A DNA stretch of 5,970 nt from an uncultured Sutterella sp. (GCA_900552195.1 URYO01000084.1:1-5970), one strand, 5' to 3'. Shown: positions 1 through 5,579, counted from the stretch's first letter. Notes: generated from the letters alone by a model not told the origin. Made by a program: numbers and translations.

Positions 1-510
1 ACCCATCGTATATCCGGCAGGAATCGCCACCGTAAATCCGTGCGAGCCCAGAATAATGAGCGGCAGAATACCGCCTGCCAACACAATAAAGAAAGCCGAG
101 GACCACATGATTCTCAGAGCACGAACCAGACTTTCGCGGTTGTGGCGGATATAAAGCAGCCAAGAAGCAAATACGCTTTGACCGATGGCAACCAAAATAC
201 AAATCATGGCCAGCGCTACGTAAAGCTGATCCAGCGTAGCCATCTTGTGAATGGTCCCGTAAAGCAGGGAGATGCTCGGAGACTCGTAGTTTGCACTGAC
301 AAAGCTCAGCCACAGAGAAGGGAGGACATCGCGGATCAAGCTAATCGAAAGCAGAGGCAGTCCGATAAACAGGACGACAATACAAAGCGCCAGTCCCCAA
401 GTCGAGATGCCCTGCCCTTTGGTTTTGACAACATACGTGGGAAACCAGACACAGAAACCCAACGCAAACAAAAAAGCAAACCAGTACTCAAATACTCCGC
501 TTTCTTCCAC
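1..510 (-). CDS. Multi-pass membrane protein of unknown function, 3' end cut by window edge
   Basis: I do not recognise this protein. The minus strand is open from a GTG at 508-510 to the left edge, giving 170 residues with no stop. The GTG is chosen because AAGGAG lies 6 bases upstream (517-522), and no ATG, GTG or TTG follows the preceding gene's stop in this frame. The product begins VEESGVFEYWFAF (first residue Met in vivo) and is strongly hydrophobic. Likely membrane segments are at about residues 9-28, 36-57, 94-119 and 133-155, separated by a soluble loop at about 60-92 (SANYESPSISLLYGTIHKM) and a basic turn near 121-131 (YIRHNRESLVRA). No signal peptide cleavage site or catalytic motif is apparent. 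It starts 23 bases after the stop of another membrane gene, so both are probably cotranscribed and may work together in the inner membrane. The coding assignment is fairly firm; the function is unknown. Confidence 0.75.
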   Translation of the reverse strand, partial: MEESGVFEYWFAFLFALGFCVWFPTYVVKTKGQGISTWGLALCIVVLFIGLPLLSISLIRDVLPSLWLSFVSANYESPSISLLYGTIHKMATLDQLYVALAMICILVAIGQSVFASWLLYIRHNRESLVRALRIMWSSAFFIVLAGGILPLIILGSHGFTVAIPAGYTMG

Positions 511-516
511 CCTATT

Positions 517-522
517 CTCCTT
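517..522 (-). promoter_or_regulatory. Ribosome binding site deciding a GTG start
   Basis: AAGGAG on the minus strand, 6 bases before the GTG at 508-510. It is the strongest Shine-Dalgarno match near this reading frame and is the main reason for choosing a GTG start for the membrane protein cut by the left edge. Confidence 0.65.
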
Positions 523-533
523 AGTTTTAGTTA

Positions 534-1073
534 TTAATTGCTGAATGTTTTCCCAACGGCCTCAGAATACCGCACATAGATACCTACGCCTAAGGCAAGT
601 ACCAGCGACAAGCATAAAAACGGAAGGTCATCTTTGGCAAGTCCTGCGCCGAAAGACCCGAACAACAAATAGGGGGCAGCCGCCTGTGACAGCAAGTTTA
701 AAAGGTAGCCGATACCCGTGAAAAGCAGGACTAGATTTATCGTCTCGGAACTTCGGCTTTCTACAATGAGATAAGCTGCATACAAAAAAGAGATGATGGC
801 GCCGGTCGAAAGCCCCCAGCTTATCCACGAAAGCGTCAATACTGACTCCACACCCCACGCCGTGAGCGGCAGCATGGTGTTGTTGAGTTCAGCGTTATTT
901 ACGTATGTGAGCACCGGCAGCAAAATCATCAGGATGGAGGCGGAAAATGCCAAACCGAAGCTTAAGTCTTTCTTGAAAAATTTTAGGGCGAAGGCCGGCA
1001 CCAGAATGATGAGCAGCAGCTCCGCCAAAATTTTGACAAACAGAATTACGATCTGAAAAACCAAAGGCGCCAT
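534..1073 (-). CDS. Multi-pass membrane protein of unknown function (179 aa)
   Basis: I cannot name a family for this protein. It is very hydrophobic, with likely transmembrane helices at about residues 5-29, 38-57, 78-104, 112-137 and 149-168. The short polar stretches between them include a basic FFKKD turn near 32-36 and a NNAELNN loop near 59-65. There is no cleavable signal sequence, cysteine cluster or recognisable active site. The ATG lies 5 bases after the rlmD stop codon with only a weak ribosome binding sequence (ACGGA), which suggests translation by reinitiation after rlmD. The next gene, also a membrane protein, follows after 23 bases. Codon use looks like that of its neighbours, so there is no sign of recent transfer. 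The context suggests housekeeping co-expression with rlmD but does not reveal a role. Confidence 0.8.
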   Translation of the reverse strand: MAPLVFQIVILFVKILAELLLIILVPAFALKFFKKDLSFGLAFSASILMILLPVLTYVNNAELNNTMLPLTAWGVESVLTLSWISWGLSTGAIISFLYAAYLIVESRSSETINLVLLFTGIGYLLNLLSQAAAPYLLFGSFGAGLAKDDLPFLCLSLVLALGVGIYVRYSEAVGKTFSN

Positions 1074-1078
1074 TTCCG

Positions 1079-2530
1079 TTAAATCTTCGGTTCCTCGGAT
1101 CGAGCTTCCTGCTCAGCCTCTTCAGTCATTCCGCTGATTTCGAGTTCATCGATTTCGTCGACCTTTTCCGGTTTGGGACCGGGTTCAAAGACGGCGATAC
1201 TCTCGACGTGAGCTGTATGCGGGAACATATTCATCACACCGGCCGACAGAAGCTTCCAGCCGCCTTCTCTGACAAGCAGCGCGGCGTCGCGCGCCAGCGT
1301 TGCAGGATTACAGGAAACATAGACCAGACGTGCAGGACGTTTGTCCGTTTCGGCGAGTGAGCGGCAAAGTGCCATTGCGCCTTCGCGCGGCGGGTCGATA
1401 AGAACTCGATCTACACTGCCGAGCTTATTCCAAACGGCATCCCAATCGTCCAGGGTCCAGTCAAACAGATTACGAGCCTCAAATTCAGTCTTATCCGCGA
1501 GGTTATTGTCTTTAGCGCCCGCGCGTGCACGTTCGACCAGCTCGGAGCTGCCTTCAATACCAAGAACTTTCGCTGTTCTGGTTGCCAGCGGCAGCGTAAA
1601 GTTGCCGAGCCCGCAGAAGAAATCGATGACCTTAGACGAGGGTTCAAGATGCAGCAATCGAAGCGCTCTGGTCACCATCACTTCGTTCAAGCGATGGTTT
1701 ACTTGCGTAAAGTCTGTAGGTCTAAAGACGACTTCCACACCGGTTTCCCGATGGTGCAGTTTCAGTCGATTGGCATTTTCGGGATCCATCAGATAAATGG
1801 AATCCGGGCCCTTCGGCTGGTACCAAAAGTCAACACCATAATCTTCCTGGAACTGTCTGAGTTTTGCTTCGTCCTCAGTCGTCGGCTTTTCTAAGACACG
1901 AAGGACCAAAGCCAAAGCTTCATCAGTGACAGCCAATTCAATCTGAGGAATCTTCTTACGCAGCGTTAAAGAGTTGATAAGCTCGCGCAGCGGCACGAGA
2001 AGATCGCTGACACGCTTTGGCAGGATTTCGCAGCTCTTCATGTCTGCGATAAAGCTCGAACGCTTTTCATGGAAGCCGACGAGCACAGTTCCCTTTTTGG
2101 CGACTTCGCGCACGGACAGACGAGCACGGTGACGATATCTCCATGCAGAGCCGTAGATCGGCGCCAGTACCTGCTCAGGTCGAACTCTGCCGATGTGCCA
2201 CAAAGCATCCATCAGAATTTTTTGTTTCATGGCAACCTGAGCATGGGCTTCGAGGTGCTGCATGGCGCAGCCGCCGCAGCTGCCGTCCTTAACCCCGAAG
2301 TAAGGGCACTTCGGCATAACGCGAAGCGGAGACTCCTTATAAATTTCGGTGGTCAGACCTAATTCGAAGGAAGGCTTGCTTCGATAAACCTCGTACTCTA
2401 CTTTTTCACCAGGGAGCGCCCCTTCGATGAATACGACCTTACCGTCACGGCGTGCGACTCCGCGGCCTTCCTGATCCAAGGACTCAATAACGGCGACATA
2501 TTTTGCCCGCTCTTTTTTAGCTCGTGCCAT
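1079..2530 (-). CDS. rlmD: 23S rRNA (uracil-5-)-methyltransferase RlmD (RumA)
   Basis: The product (483 aa) is predicted to use S-adenosylmethionine to convert a specific 23S rRNA uridine (U1939 in E. coli) to 5-methyluridine in the cytoplasm. An N-terminal TRAM-like RNA-binding region (about 8-68, with DQEGRGVAR) precedes the 4Fe-4S cysteines Cys75, Cys85, Cys88 and Cys167, spaced as in RumA. The C-terminal Rossmann methyltransferase domain shows PTDFTQVN (271-278), the SAM-binding DFFCGLGNFTLP (303-314), DPPR (379-382), the nucleophile Cys407 in SCNPATLARD, and the likely general base Glu443 in HVESIAVF. The cluster and motif set fit RlmD better than TrmA. It is about 50 residues longer than E. 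coli RumA (433 aa), partly from an acidic tail after about 452. The ATG has AGGA 7 bases upstream. It follows nlpD after 20 bases and precedes a membrane gene by 5. Confidence 0.95.
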   Translation of the reverse strand: MARAKKERAKYVAVIESLDQEGRGVARRDGKVVFIEGALPGEKVEYEVYRSKPSFELGLTTEIYKESPLRVMPKCPYFGVKDGSCGGCAMQHLEAHAQVAMKQKILMDALWHIGRVRPEQVLAPIYGSAWRYRHRARLSVREVAKKGTVLVGFHEKRSSFIADMKSCEILPKRVSDLLVPLRELINSLTLRKKIPQIELAVTDEALALVLRVLEKPTTEDEAKLRQFQEDYGVDFWYQPKGPDSIYLMDPENANRLKLHHRETGVEVVFRPTDFTQVNHRLNEVMVTRALRLLHLEPSSKVIDFFCGLGNFTLPLATRTAKVLGIEGSSELVERARAGAKDNNLADKTEFEARNLFDWTLDDWDAVWNKLGSVDRVLIDPPREGAMALCRSLAETDKRPARLVYVSCNPATLARDAALLVREGGWKLLSAGVMNMFPHTAHVESIAVFEPGPKPEKVDEIDELEISGMTEEAEQEARSEEPKI

Positions 2531-2550
2531 GAATTTTCCTAACTTCTAAC

Positions 2551-3315
2551 TTAGCGCTTTTGAAGCATTGTAAGAGGATCGATGGGTTTGCCGTTTTTGC
2601 GTATTTCAAAATGGACACGGGGAGAAACATCCGTCGTCCCCATCACGGCAATCGCCTGTCCTTTACGAACCTGATCGCCCTGTTTTACCGAGATCGATTT
2701 GACTCGGCCATAGACAGAAACACAGCCGTCTTTGTCGCGAATCATCACGACTTTGCCGTAACCCTGAACCTGGCCGTCAAAAAGGACCGTTCCATTCACA
2801 GCGGCATGTACTTTCTCACCTTCAGAACCGGCGATGTCAATACCTTTATTCATACCTCCGAAATTCTGAATAATCTTTCCTGAAGCCGGCCAACCGTAGG
2901 TACCGTTTGCGCTTCCGACGGAGCTGCTTGAAGAAGCGGTCTGGGTACTACTTACGGATGCAGCAGGAGCTGTGCTTGAAGAAGTCGACGCCTTAGCAGA
3001 GCTGCTCGAACTCGTCTGTGTTTTCGTGTTGGCTTCGACTCTGCGAATATTGGCCTCCGTTGAAGATGACACGGACAAGCGGAGTTTTTGACCAACCAAC
3101 AGATGAGAGGGGTTTGTCAGATGATTCTCGCGTGCAACCACGGCAGGATCGAGGCCGTAGCGGGAGGAAATCGCATACAGCGTGTCTCCAGGCTTAACGG
3201 TATAGACGGAAGCCGTCGCCGAACCGTCCGATATCGGGGCATTGCCTCCGGTAAACGAACAGCCGGCCATCACCGAAGCAAACACCATCGGCCAAAGATA
3301 CTTACTGCAATTCAT
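2551..3315 (-). CDS. nlpD: NlpD-like murein hydrolase activator lipoprotein (LysM + degenerate M23)
   Basis: A 254-residue envelope protein. Residues 1-18 look like a lipoprotein signal ending VMAG before Cys19, although Met at -3 is not ideal for a lipobox. A LysM peptidoglycan-binding domain spans about 37-81 (YTVKPGDTLYAISSRYGL). A Ser/Thr/Ala-rich linker covers 82-137 and a LytM/M23 domain about 140-251. The catalytic zinc ligands are largely lost: the first His is Asn156 (NKGID, Asp160 kept), the YGH His is Arg204, and HxH is RVH (Arg233, His235). This matches NlpD/EnvC factors, which activate cell-wall amidases such as AmiC at the division septum rather than cutting murein themselves. 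The ATG has GGAGGAG just upstream. It lies 85 bases after surE, with its own candidate promoter. Family assignment is strong; the amidase partner is inferred. Confidence 0.92.
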   Translation of the reverse strand: MNCSKYLWPMVFASVMAGCSFTGGNAPISDGSATASVYTVKPGDTLYAISSRYGLDPAVVARENHLTNPSHLLVGQKLRLSVSSSTEANIRRVEANTKTQTSSSSSAKASTSSSTAPAASVSSTQTASSSSSVGSANGTYGWPASGKIIQNFGGMNKGIDIAGSEGEKVHAAVNGTVLFDGQVQGYGKVVMIRDKDGCVSVYGRVKSISVKQGDQVRKGQAIAVMGTTDVSPRVHFEIRKNGKPIDPLTMLQKR

Positions 3316-3354
3316 AACTCCTCCATGAGCCTCTTTTATTTCTTTACCGAACAG

Positions 3355-3383
3355 ATTTTAAGTAAAAAGATACCAATCGTCAG
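3355..3383 (-). promoter_or_regulatory. Candidate sigma70 promoter for nlpD
   Basis: On the minus strand, CTGACG (3378-3383, 4 of 6 consensus matches) is followed after 17 bases by TAAAAT (3355-3360, 5 of 6). Initiation about 7 bases downstream would leave a leader of roughly 35 bases before nlpD. It lies wholly in the surE-nlpD gap and would let nlpD, rlmD and the membrane genes be expressed independently of surE. Predicted by eye only. Confidence 0.5.
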
Positions 3384-3400
3384 AACCAATCGAACTATTC

Positions 3401-4153
3401 TCAGGACTGAAAGCTGTTGCACCAGGCACGAACCGTATCCAGCATGCCGTAATTGGTCATATCAACCTGGAGCGGCGTGACGCTGACGTAATTGTGAGAT
3501 GTCGCCCAGAAATCCGTTCCTTGGGTGCTGTCGCGAGCATCACCGGCGGCGCCGAGCCAATAGATCGTCTCACCTCGCGGGTTAACCTGCTCGATCACGG
3601 ATTGCGCTGCGTGACGACGGCCAAGGCGTGTCACGACTAATCCGGAGAGCTGGTCAATCGTTGTATTGGGAATATTGACATTCAGCAGGAACGGTGCGGG
3701 AAGCGGATTTTTAATAAAGTTGTCCACAATATACTCAGCGACTTCCGCGGCGGAATCCAAACAGGACCAACCCGAATGCACTTGAGAAAAAGCAAAGGAT
3801 GGGCAGCCGAATAAGAAACCCTCCATGGCGGCTGCAACAGTACCGGAATAAAGCACATCGTCGCCCATATTTTGTCCGCAGTTGATGCCGCTTAAAACGA
3901 TATCGGGTTTTTGTGGCAGCAAACCGGTTAAAGCGATGTGCACGCAATCGGATGGGGTACCGTTCACAAAGAAAACGTTTTCCTGGACCTGGCGTACGGA
4001 AAGAGGACGGTTAAGCGTTAAGGAGTTGCTGGCCCCGCTGTGGTTTTGTTCGGGTGCAACCACTGTGACATTGCCGAATCGGCGAATTCGACGAGCGAGT
4101 TCCTGAATACCGGGTGCTAAATAACCGTCGTCGTTTGAAATCAAAATATTCAT
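3401..4153 (-). CDS. surE: 5'/3'-nucleotidase SurE
   Basis: SurE is a divalent-metal-dependent phosphatase that dephosphorylates nucleoside 5'- and 3'-monophosphates, and in some bacteria short polyphosphate; it acts in the cytoplasm. The 250-residue product has the full family signature: MNILISNDDG with metal ligands Asp8 and Asp9, Ser39 in the PEQNHSGASNS loop, and SGINCGQNMGDDVLYSGTV (88-106) carrying Asn91 and Asn95, then AAAMEG. The C-terminal YVSVTPLQVDMTNY (222-235) is also typical. An upstream in-frame TTG at 4163-4165 would add four residues, but it overlaps the ribosome binding site GAGGAG (4158-4163). The ATG at 4151-4153 has ideal spacing and gives the conserved N-terminus. Length is close to E. 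coli SurE. It heads the leftward gene set, with nlpD next; the pcm gene that often follows surE is absent. Confidence 0.96.
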   Translation of the reverse strand: MNILISNDDGYLAPGIQELARRIRRFGNVTVVAPEQNHSGASNSLTLNRPLSVRQVQENVFFVNGTPSDCVHIALTGLLPQKPDIVLSGINCGQNMGDDVLYSGTVAAAMEGFLFGCPSFAFSQVHSGWSCLDSAAEVAEYIVDNFIKNPLPAPFLLNVNIPNTTIDQLSGLVVTRLGRRHAAQSVIEQVNPRGETIYWLGAAGDARDSTQGTDFWATSHNYVSVTPLQVDMTNYGMLDTVRAWCNSFQS

Positions 4154-4157
4154 CGCT

Positions 4158-4163
4158 CTCCTC
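4158..4163 (-). promoter_or_regulatory. Ribosome binding site of surE
   Basis: GAGGAG on the minus strand, 4 bases before the ATG at 4151-4153. It overlaps the alternative TTG (4163-4165) and so rules that codon out as the main start. Confidence 0.75.
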
Positions 4164-4190
4164 AAATATAGCCGAAGTGTTTAGCCTTCA

Positions 4191-4220
4191 ATTATCGCGA
4201 TTTTCCGGCTTCTTAGCCAA
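4191..4220 (-). promoter_or_regulatory. Candidate sigma70 promoter for surE
   Basis: On the minus strand, TTGGCT (4215-4220, 4 of 6 matches) is followed after 18 bases by GATAAT (4191-4196, 5 of 6). Transcription would start near 4184, giving a leader of about 30 bases before the surE ATG. It lies downstream of the terminator-like hairpin at 4287-4315, as expected if surE starts a new transcription unit. Confidence 0.5.
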
Positions 4221-4280
4221 TGACGAGAGCGCAGACCGAGGACTGTTCGTGCAAAAGCGCATTCTAGCCGGTACAAGAAA

Positions 4281-4315
4281 GGCAAAAGCCGTAGGTTTTT
4301 TAAATCTCTACGGCT
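4281..4315 (-). terminator. Probable intrinsic terminator after the small ORF
   Basis: A perfect 8-bp inverted repeat, AGCCGTAG (minus strand, 4308-4315) and CTACGGCT (4287-4294), encloses a 13-base loop. The last stem base and the three that follow form TTTT, then GCC. The stem is reasonably GC-rich, but the U-run is short and the loop is large, so efficiency is uncertain. It lies between the 50-residue ORF and surE, separating the two transcription units. Confidence 0.55.
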
Positions 4316-4324
4316 GCGCATCAA

Positions 4325-4343
4325 CGTCGGCAATCGGCCGACG
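4325..4343. repeat. Perfect 7-bp inverted repeat (hairpin) downstream of the small ORF
   Basis: CGTCGGC (4325-4331) and GCCGACG (4337-4343) flank a 5-base loop and form a GC-rich hairpin on either strand. It begins 24 bases after the small ORF's stop and 9 bases before the terminator-like hairpin in the direction of transcription. There is no U-run after it on the minus strand. It could protect the transcript's 3' end or be part of a structured RNA. Confidence 0.5.
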
Positions 4344-4367
4344 AAATTTTCAGTCCTGTCGAATCGA

Positions 4368-4520
4368 TTAGGCCGTAGCCTTAGACAGGGTCATTCCTGC
4401 AGATACAGTAACGACTTTTTGCTTCTTCTCTTTTTTCTCAGACTTTTTAGCAAGGGAGATCAATTGGAGAGAAGCCCCGGCTAATAAAAGACGAGTTTTC
4501 ATCGGAAGAGATTCAGGCAT
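4368..4520 (-). CDS. Small basic protein of 50 residues, unknown function
   Basis: This short ORF runs from ATG 4518-4520 to TAA 4368-4370. A Shine-Dalgarno GAGGA (4525-4529) sits 4 bases before the ATG. The product starts MPESLPMKTR. It has a hydrophobic stretch at about residues 11-24 (LLLAGASLQLISLA), a strongly basic Lys/Glu patch at 25-35 (KKSEKKEKKQK), and a tail of small residues ending SKATA. It has no cysteine. I recognise no family. A second in-frame Met7 would give a signal-peptide-like start (MKTRLLLAGAS) but has no ribosome binding site. A Pho-box-like promoter lies upstream and a terminator-like hairpin downstream, so the gene looks monocistronic. If translated, it could be a small membrane-associated or nucleic-acid-binding peptide; otherwise the transcript may be a regulatory RNA. 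The function is not inferable from sequence. Confidence 0.6.
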   Translation of the reverse strand: MPESLPMKTRLLLAGASLQLISLAKKSEKKEKKQKVVTVSAGMTLSKATA

Positions 4521-4524
4521 TTAG

Positions 4525-4529
4525 TCCTC
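4525..4529 (-). promoter_or_regulatory. Ribosome binding site of the 50-residue ORF
   Basis: GAGGA on the minus strand, 4 bases before the ATG at 4518-4520. It selects Met1 over the in-frame Met7, which has no purine-rich sequence upstream. Confidence 0.6.
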
Positions 4530-4554
4530 AAAGGTTGTTATGAAATCATCTTCC

Positions 4555-4588
4555 AATTTAGTAACCTAATATGACAGCTTAATGACAT
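4555..4588 (-). promoter_or_regulatory. Pho-box-like promoter for the 50-residue ORF
   Basis: Minus-strand ATGTCATTAAGCTGTCAT (4571-4588) consists of two 7-base direct repeats, ATGTCAT and CTGTCAT, separated by the 4-base spacer TAAG. This is the layout of a PhoB operator (consensus half-site CTGTCAT; halves match 6/7 and 7/7). Exactly 10 bases further on is TAAATT (4555-4560), a 4/6 match to a -10 element. As I recall it, E. coli phoA has the same 10-base distance, with the Pho box replacing the -35 element. A start near 4548 would leave a leader of about 28 bases. The implied control is activation by PhoB under phosphate limitation. The pattern is read directly; binding is inferred. Confidence 0.6.
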
Positions 4589-4598
4589 ATATTTCAAA

Positions 4599-4618
4599 TT
4601 TAAGTGCTTTTACTTAAA
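4599..4618. repeat. AT-rich inverted repeat spanning the radical SAM stop codon
   Basis: TTTAAGT (4599-4605) and ACTTAAA (4612-4618) form a perfect 7-bp inverted repeat with a 6-base loop, straddling the TAA stop at 4614-4616. The stem has a single G-C pair and no clear U-run follows on the minus strand, so it would be at best a weak terminator for the radical SAM gene. Confidence 0.35.
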
Positions 4619-5390
4619 CACTTACCATAACGCCGAAACCTCTATTTTCAAGTTTGTCGCGAATTTTACAAAGAGCCTCCTTCTCCGCCTTTTTTAACCC
4701 TGCAGCCGGAGTGTCGCGGTCAAGGGTATAAATCATCACTTCCCGAGGCTTGTTTTCTTCGAGTGCGTCAATCCAGGGATCTACATACTCGTCTGTCGTG
4801 TTATCCATGGACAGCCCTTCAAACTCACCTTTCATGAACATCGTCTGGATAATCGGACGAACCGGCATGTTTTTGAGTTTTTCGATCACATCCTTCACAT
4901 CGTACCTGGCGTTCGGACGATCAATGCGCCGGATGTACCCGGCGTTGACGGTATCGAGCTTCATAATCGGGTTGTCCACTTTTGCCAATGCTCTGACAAC
5001 CTTGTCACGCGCTAGAAAAGTAGAGTTGCTTAAGACACTGATTGTTGCGATATGAAAATAACGGTCTCTGAGCTCGATTGTGTCGTCGATAATGAGGTCA
5101 AAATCGGGATGAGAAGTCGGCTCTCCGTTTCCGGCGAACGTAAAGACATCCGGCACCACACCTGTCTGCTGCAGATAAATGAGTTTCTTTTCCAGTGCGG
5201 TTCGAACCTCTTCCCGCGTAGGAAGTTTGCGCTTGGCGTCGTGGTCTTTGTTAAAGCCGCATTCGCAGTACACGCAGTCAAAAGAACAGACTTTAGCTTC
5301 AGCGGGCAAAAGATTGATGCCTAAAGAGGTGCCTAAGCGTCTGGAATGAACCGGTCCGAAAATTGGTGAAGGAAAAAGAATACAAGCCAT
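4614..5390 (-). CDS. Radical SAM protein, COG0731 (TYW1-like) family, function unknown
   Basis: A 258-residue radical SAM enzyme. CSFDCVYC gives the CxxxCxxC ligands Cys35, Cys39 and Cys42 for the 4Fe-4S cluster that cleaves S-adenosylmethionine. The preceding [18 protein letters not shown] (13-30) is the N-terminal signature of the COG0731 group, often labelled wyosine-synthase-like. GNGEPTSHP (88-96) is the SAM-contacting GGE-type motif, and [17 protein letters not shown] (144-160) lies in the core barrel. The only other cysteines are Cys3, Cys44 and Cys241, so the extra N-terminal cysteine triad of true TYW1 enzymes is absent and a wyosine role is doubtful. An upstream in-frame TTG (5421-5423) falls in the terminator tail; the ATG at 5388-5390 with GGAGG 8 bases upstream is preferred. 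The gene lies just after tRNA-Pro and its terminator, with no obvious promoter of its own. Confidence 0.88.
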   Translation of the reverse strand: MACILFPSPIFGPVHSRRLGTSLGINLLPAEAKVCSFDCVYCECGFNKDHDAKRKLPTREEVRTALEKKLIYLQQTGVVPDVFTFAGNGEPTSHPDFDLIIDDTIELRDRYFHIATISVLSNSTFLARDKVVRALAKVDNPIMKLDTVNAGYIRRIDRPNARYDVKDVIEKLKNMPVRPIIQTMFMKGEFEGLSMDNTTDEYVDPWIDALEENKPREVMIYTLDRDTPAAGLKKAEKEALCKIRDKLENRGFGVMVSV

Positions 5391-5397
5391 GCTGACT

Positions 5398-5403
5398 TCC
5401 TCC
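5398..5403 (-). promoter_or_regulatory. Ribosome binding site of the radical SAM gene
   Basis: GGAGGA on the minus strand, with GGAGG 8 bases before the ATG at 5388-5390. It favours this ATG over the TTG at 5421-5423, which has no Shine-Dalgarno and overlaps the terminator's T-run. Confidence 0.7.
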
Positions 5404-5416
5404 GTAACGGCCGCAG

Positions 5417-5448
5417 AAAACAAAAAAGGCTGTCACTTGGACAACCTT
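5417..5448 (-). terminator. Intrinsic terminator of tRNA-Pro
   Basis: On the minus strand, AAGGTTGTC (5440-5448) pairs with GACAGCCTT (5426-5434), a 9-bp stem with one G-U pair and a 5-base loop. It continues into a run of six T that includes the last two stem bases, then GTTTT. It begins 11 bases after the encoded CCA. It should stop most tRNA transcription just before the radical SAM gene. Confidence 0.85.
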
Positions 5449-5459
5449 TCGAGAATTTC

Positions 5460-5537
<78 letters not shown>

Positions 5538-5552
5538 CTCAAGAACCGTGAT

Positions 5553-5579
5553 ATTACACGATTTTTTTTAATTGTGCAA
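5553..5579 (-). promoter_or_regulatory. Weak candidate promoter for tRNA-Pro
   Basis: Minus-strand TGTAAT (5553-5558) is a 5/6 match to a -10 element and would start transcription about 10 bases before the mature tRNA. The only upstream -35 candidate, TTGCAC (5574-5579), matches 3 of 6 with a short 15-base spacer and overlaps the last codons of the MerR-type gene. The tRNA may instead be cut from a transcript that reads through that gene. Confidence 0.3.

Noticed and set aside
40..537. 165-residue plus-strand ORF at the left end
   Set aside because: Its highly polar, Gln/Arg/Lys-rich product is the antisense image of the hydrophobic membrane gene on the minus strand, which has a clear ribosome binding site.
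3312..3326. Four-codon ORF (MEEL) overlapping the nlpD ATG, as a possible leader peptide
   Set aside because: Its ATG merges with the nlpD Shine-Dalgarno GGAGGAG and has no binding site of its own; chance is the simplest explanation.
4154..4165. TTG start adding four residues (MRRA) to SurE
   Set aside because: The TTG overlaps the GAGGAG ribosome binding site, and the ATG at 4151-4153 gives the conserved MNILISNDDG start.
4164..4189. TTGAAG and TATATT as a surE promoter
   Set aside because: The spacer is 15 bases, and transcription would begin inside or past the ribosome binding site.
4114..4371. 85-residue plus-strand ORF across the surE start and the intergenic gap
   Set aside because: It overlaps surE and its promoter, crosses both hairpins, has no convincing ribosome binding site and has a product of random-looking composition.
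4573..4597. TTGAAA (4592-4597) with an 18-base spacer to a CATATT -10, as an ordinary sigma70 promoter
   Set aside because: The -10 match is only 4/6 and would overlap the Pho-box repeat; the Pho-box reading explains more of the sequence, though both could operate.
5391..5423. TTG start adding eleven residues to the radical SAM protein
   Set aside because: It lies in the terminator's T-run, has no Shine-Dalgarno, and the ATG at 5388-5390 has GGAGG at good spacing.
5547..5569. Plus-strand terminator formed by CGTG/CACG and a run of eight T
   Set aside because: The stem is only 4 bp and no plus-strand gene precedes it; the sequence is better read as the minus-strand tRNA leader.
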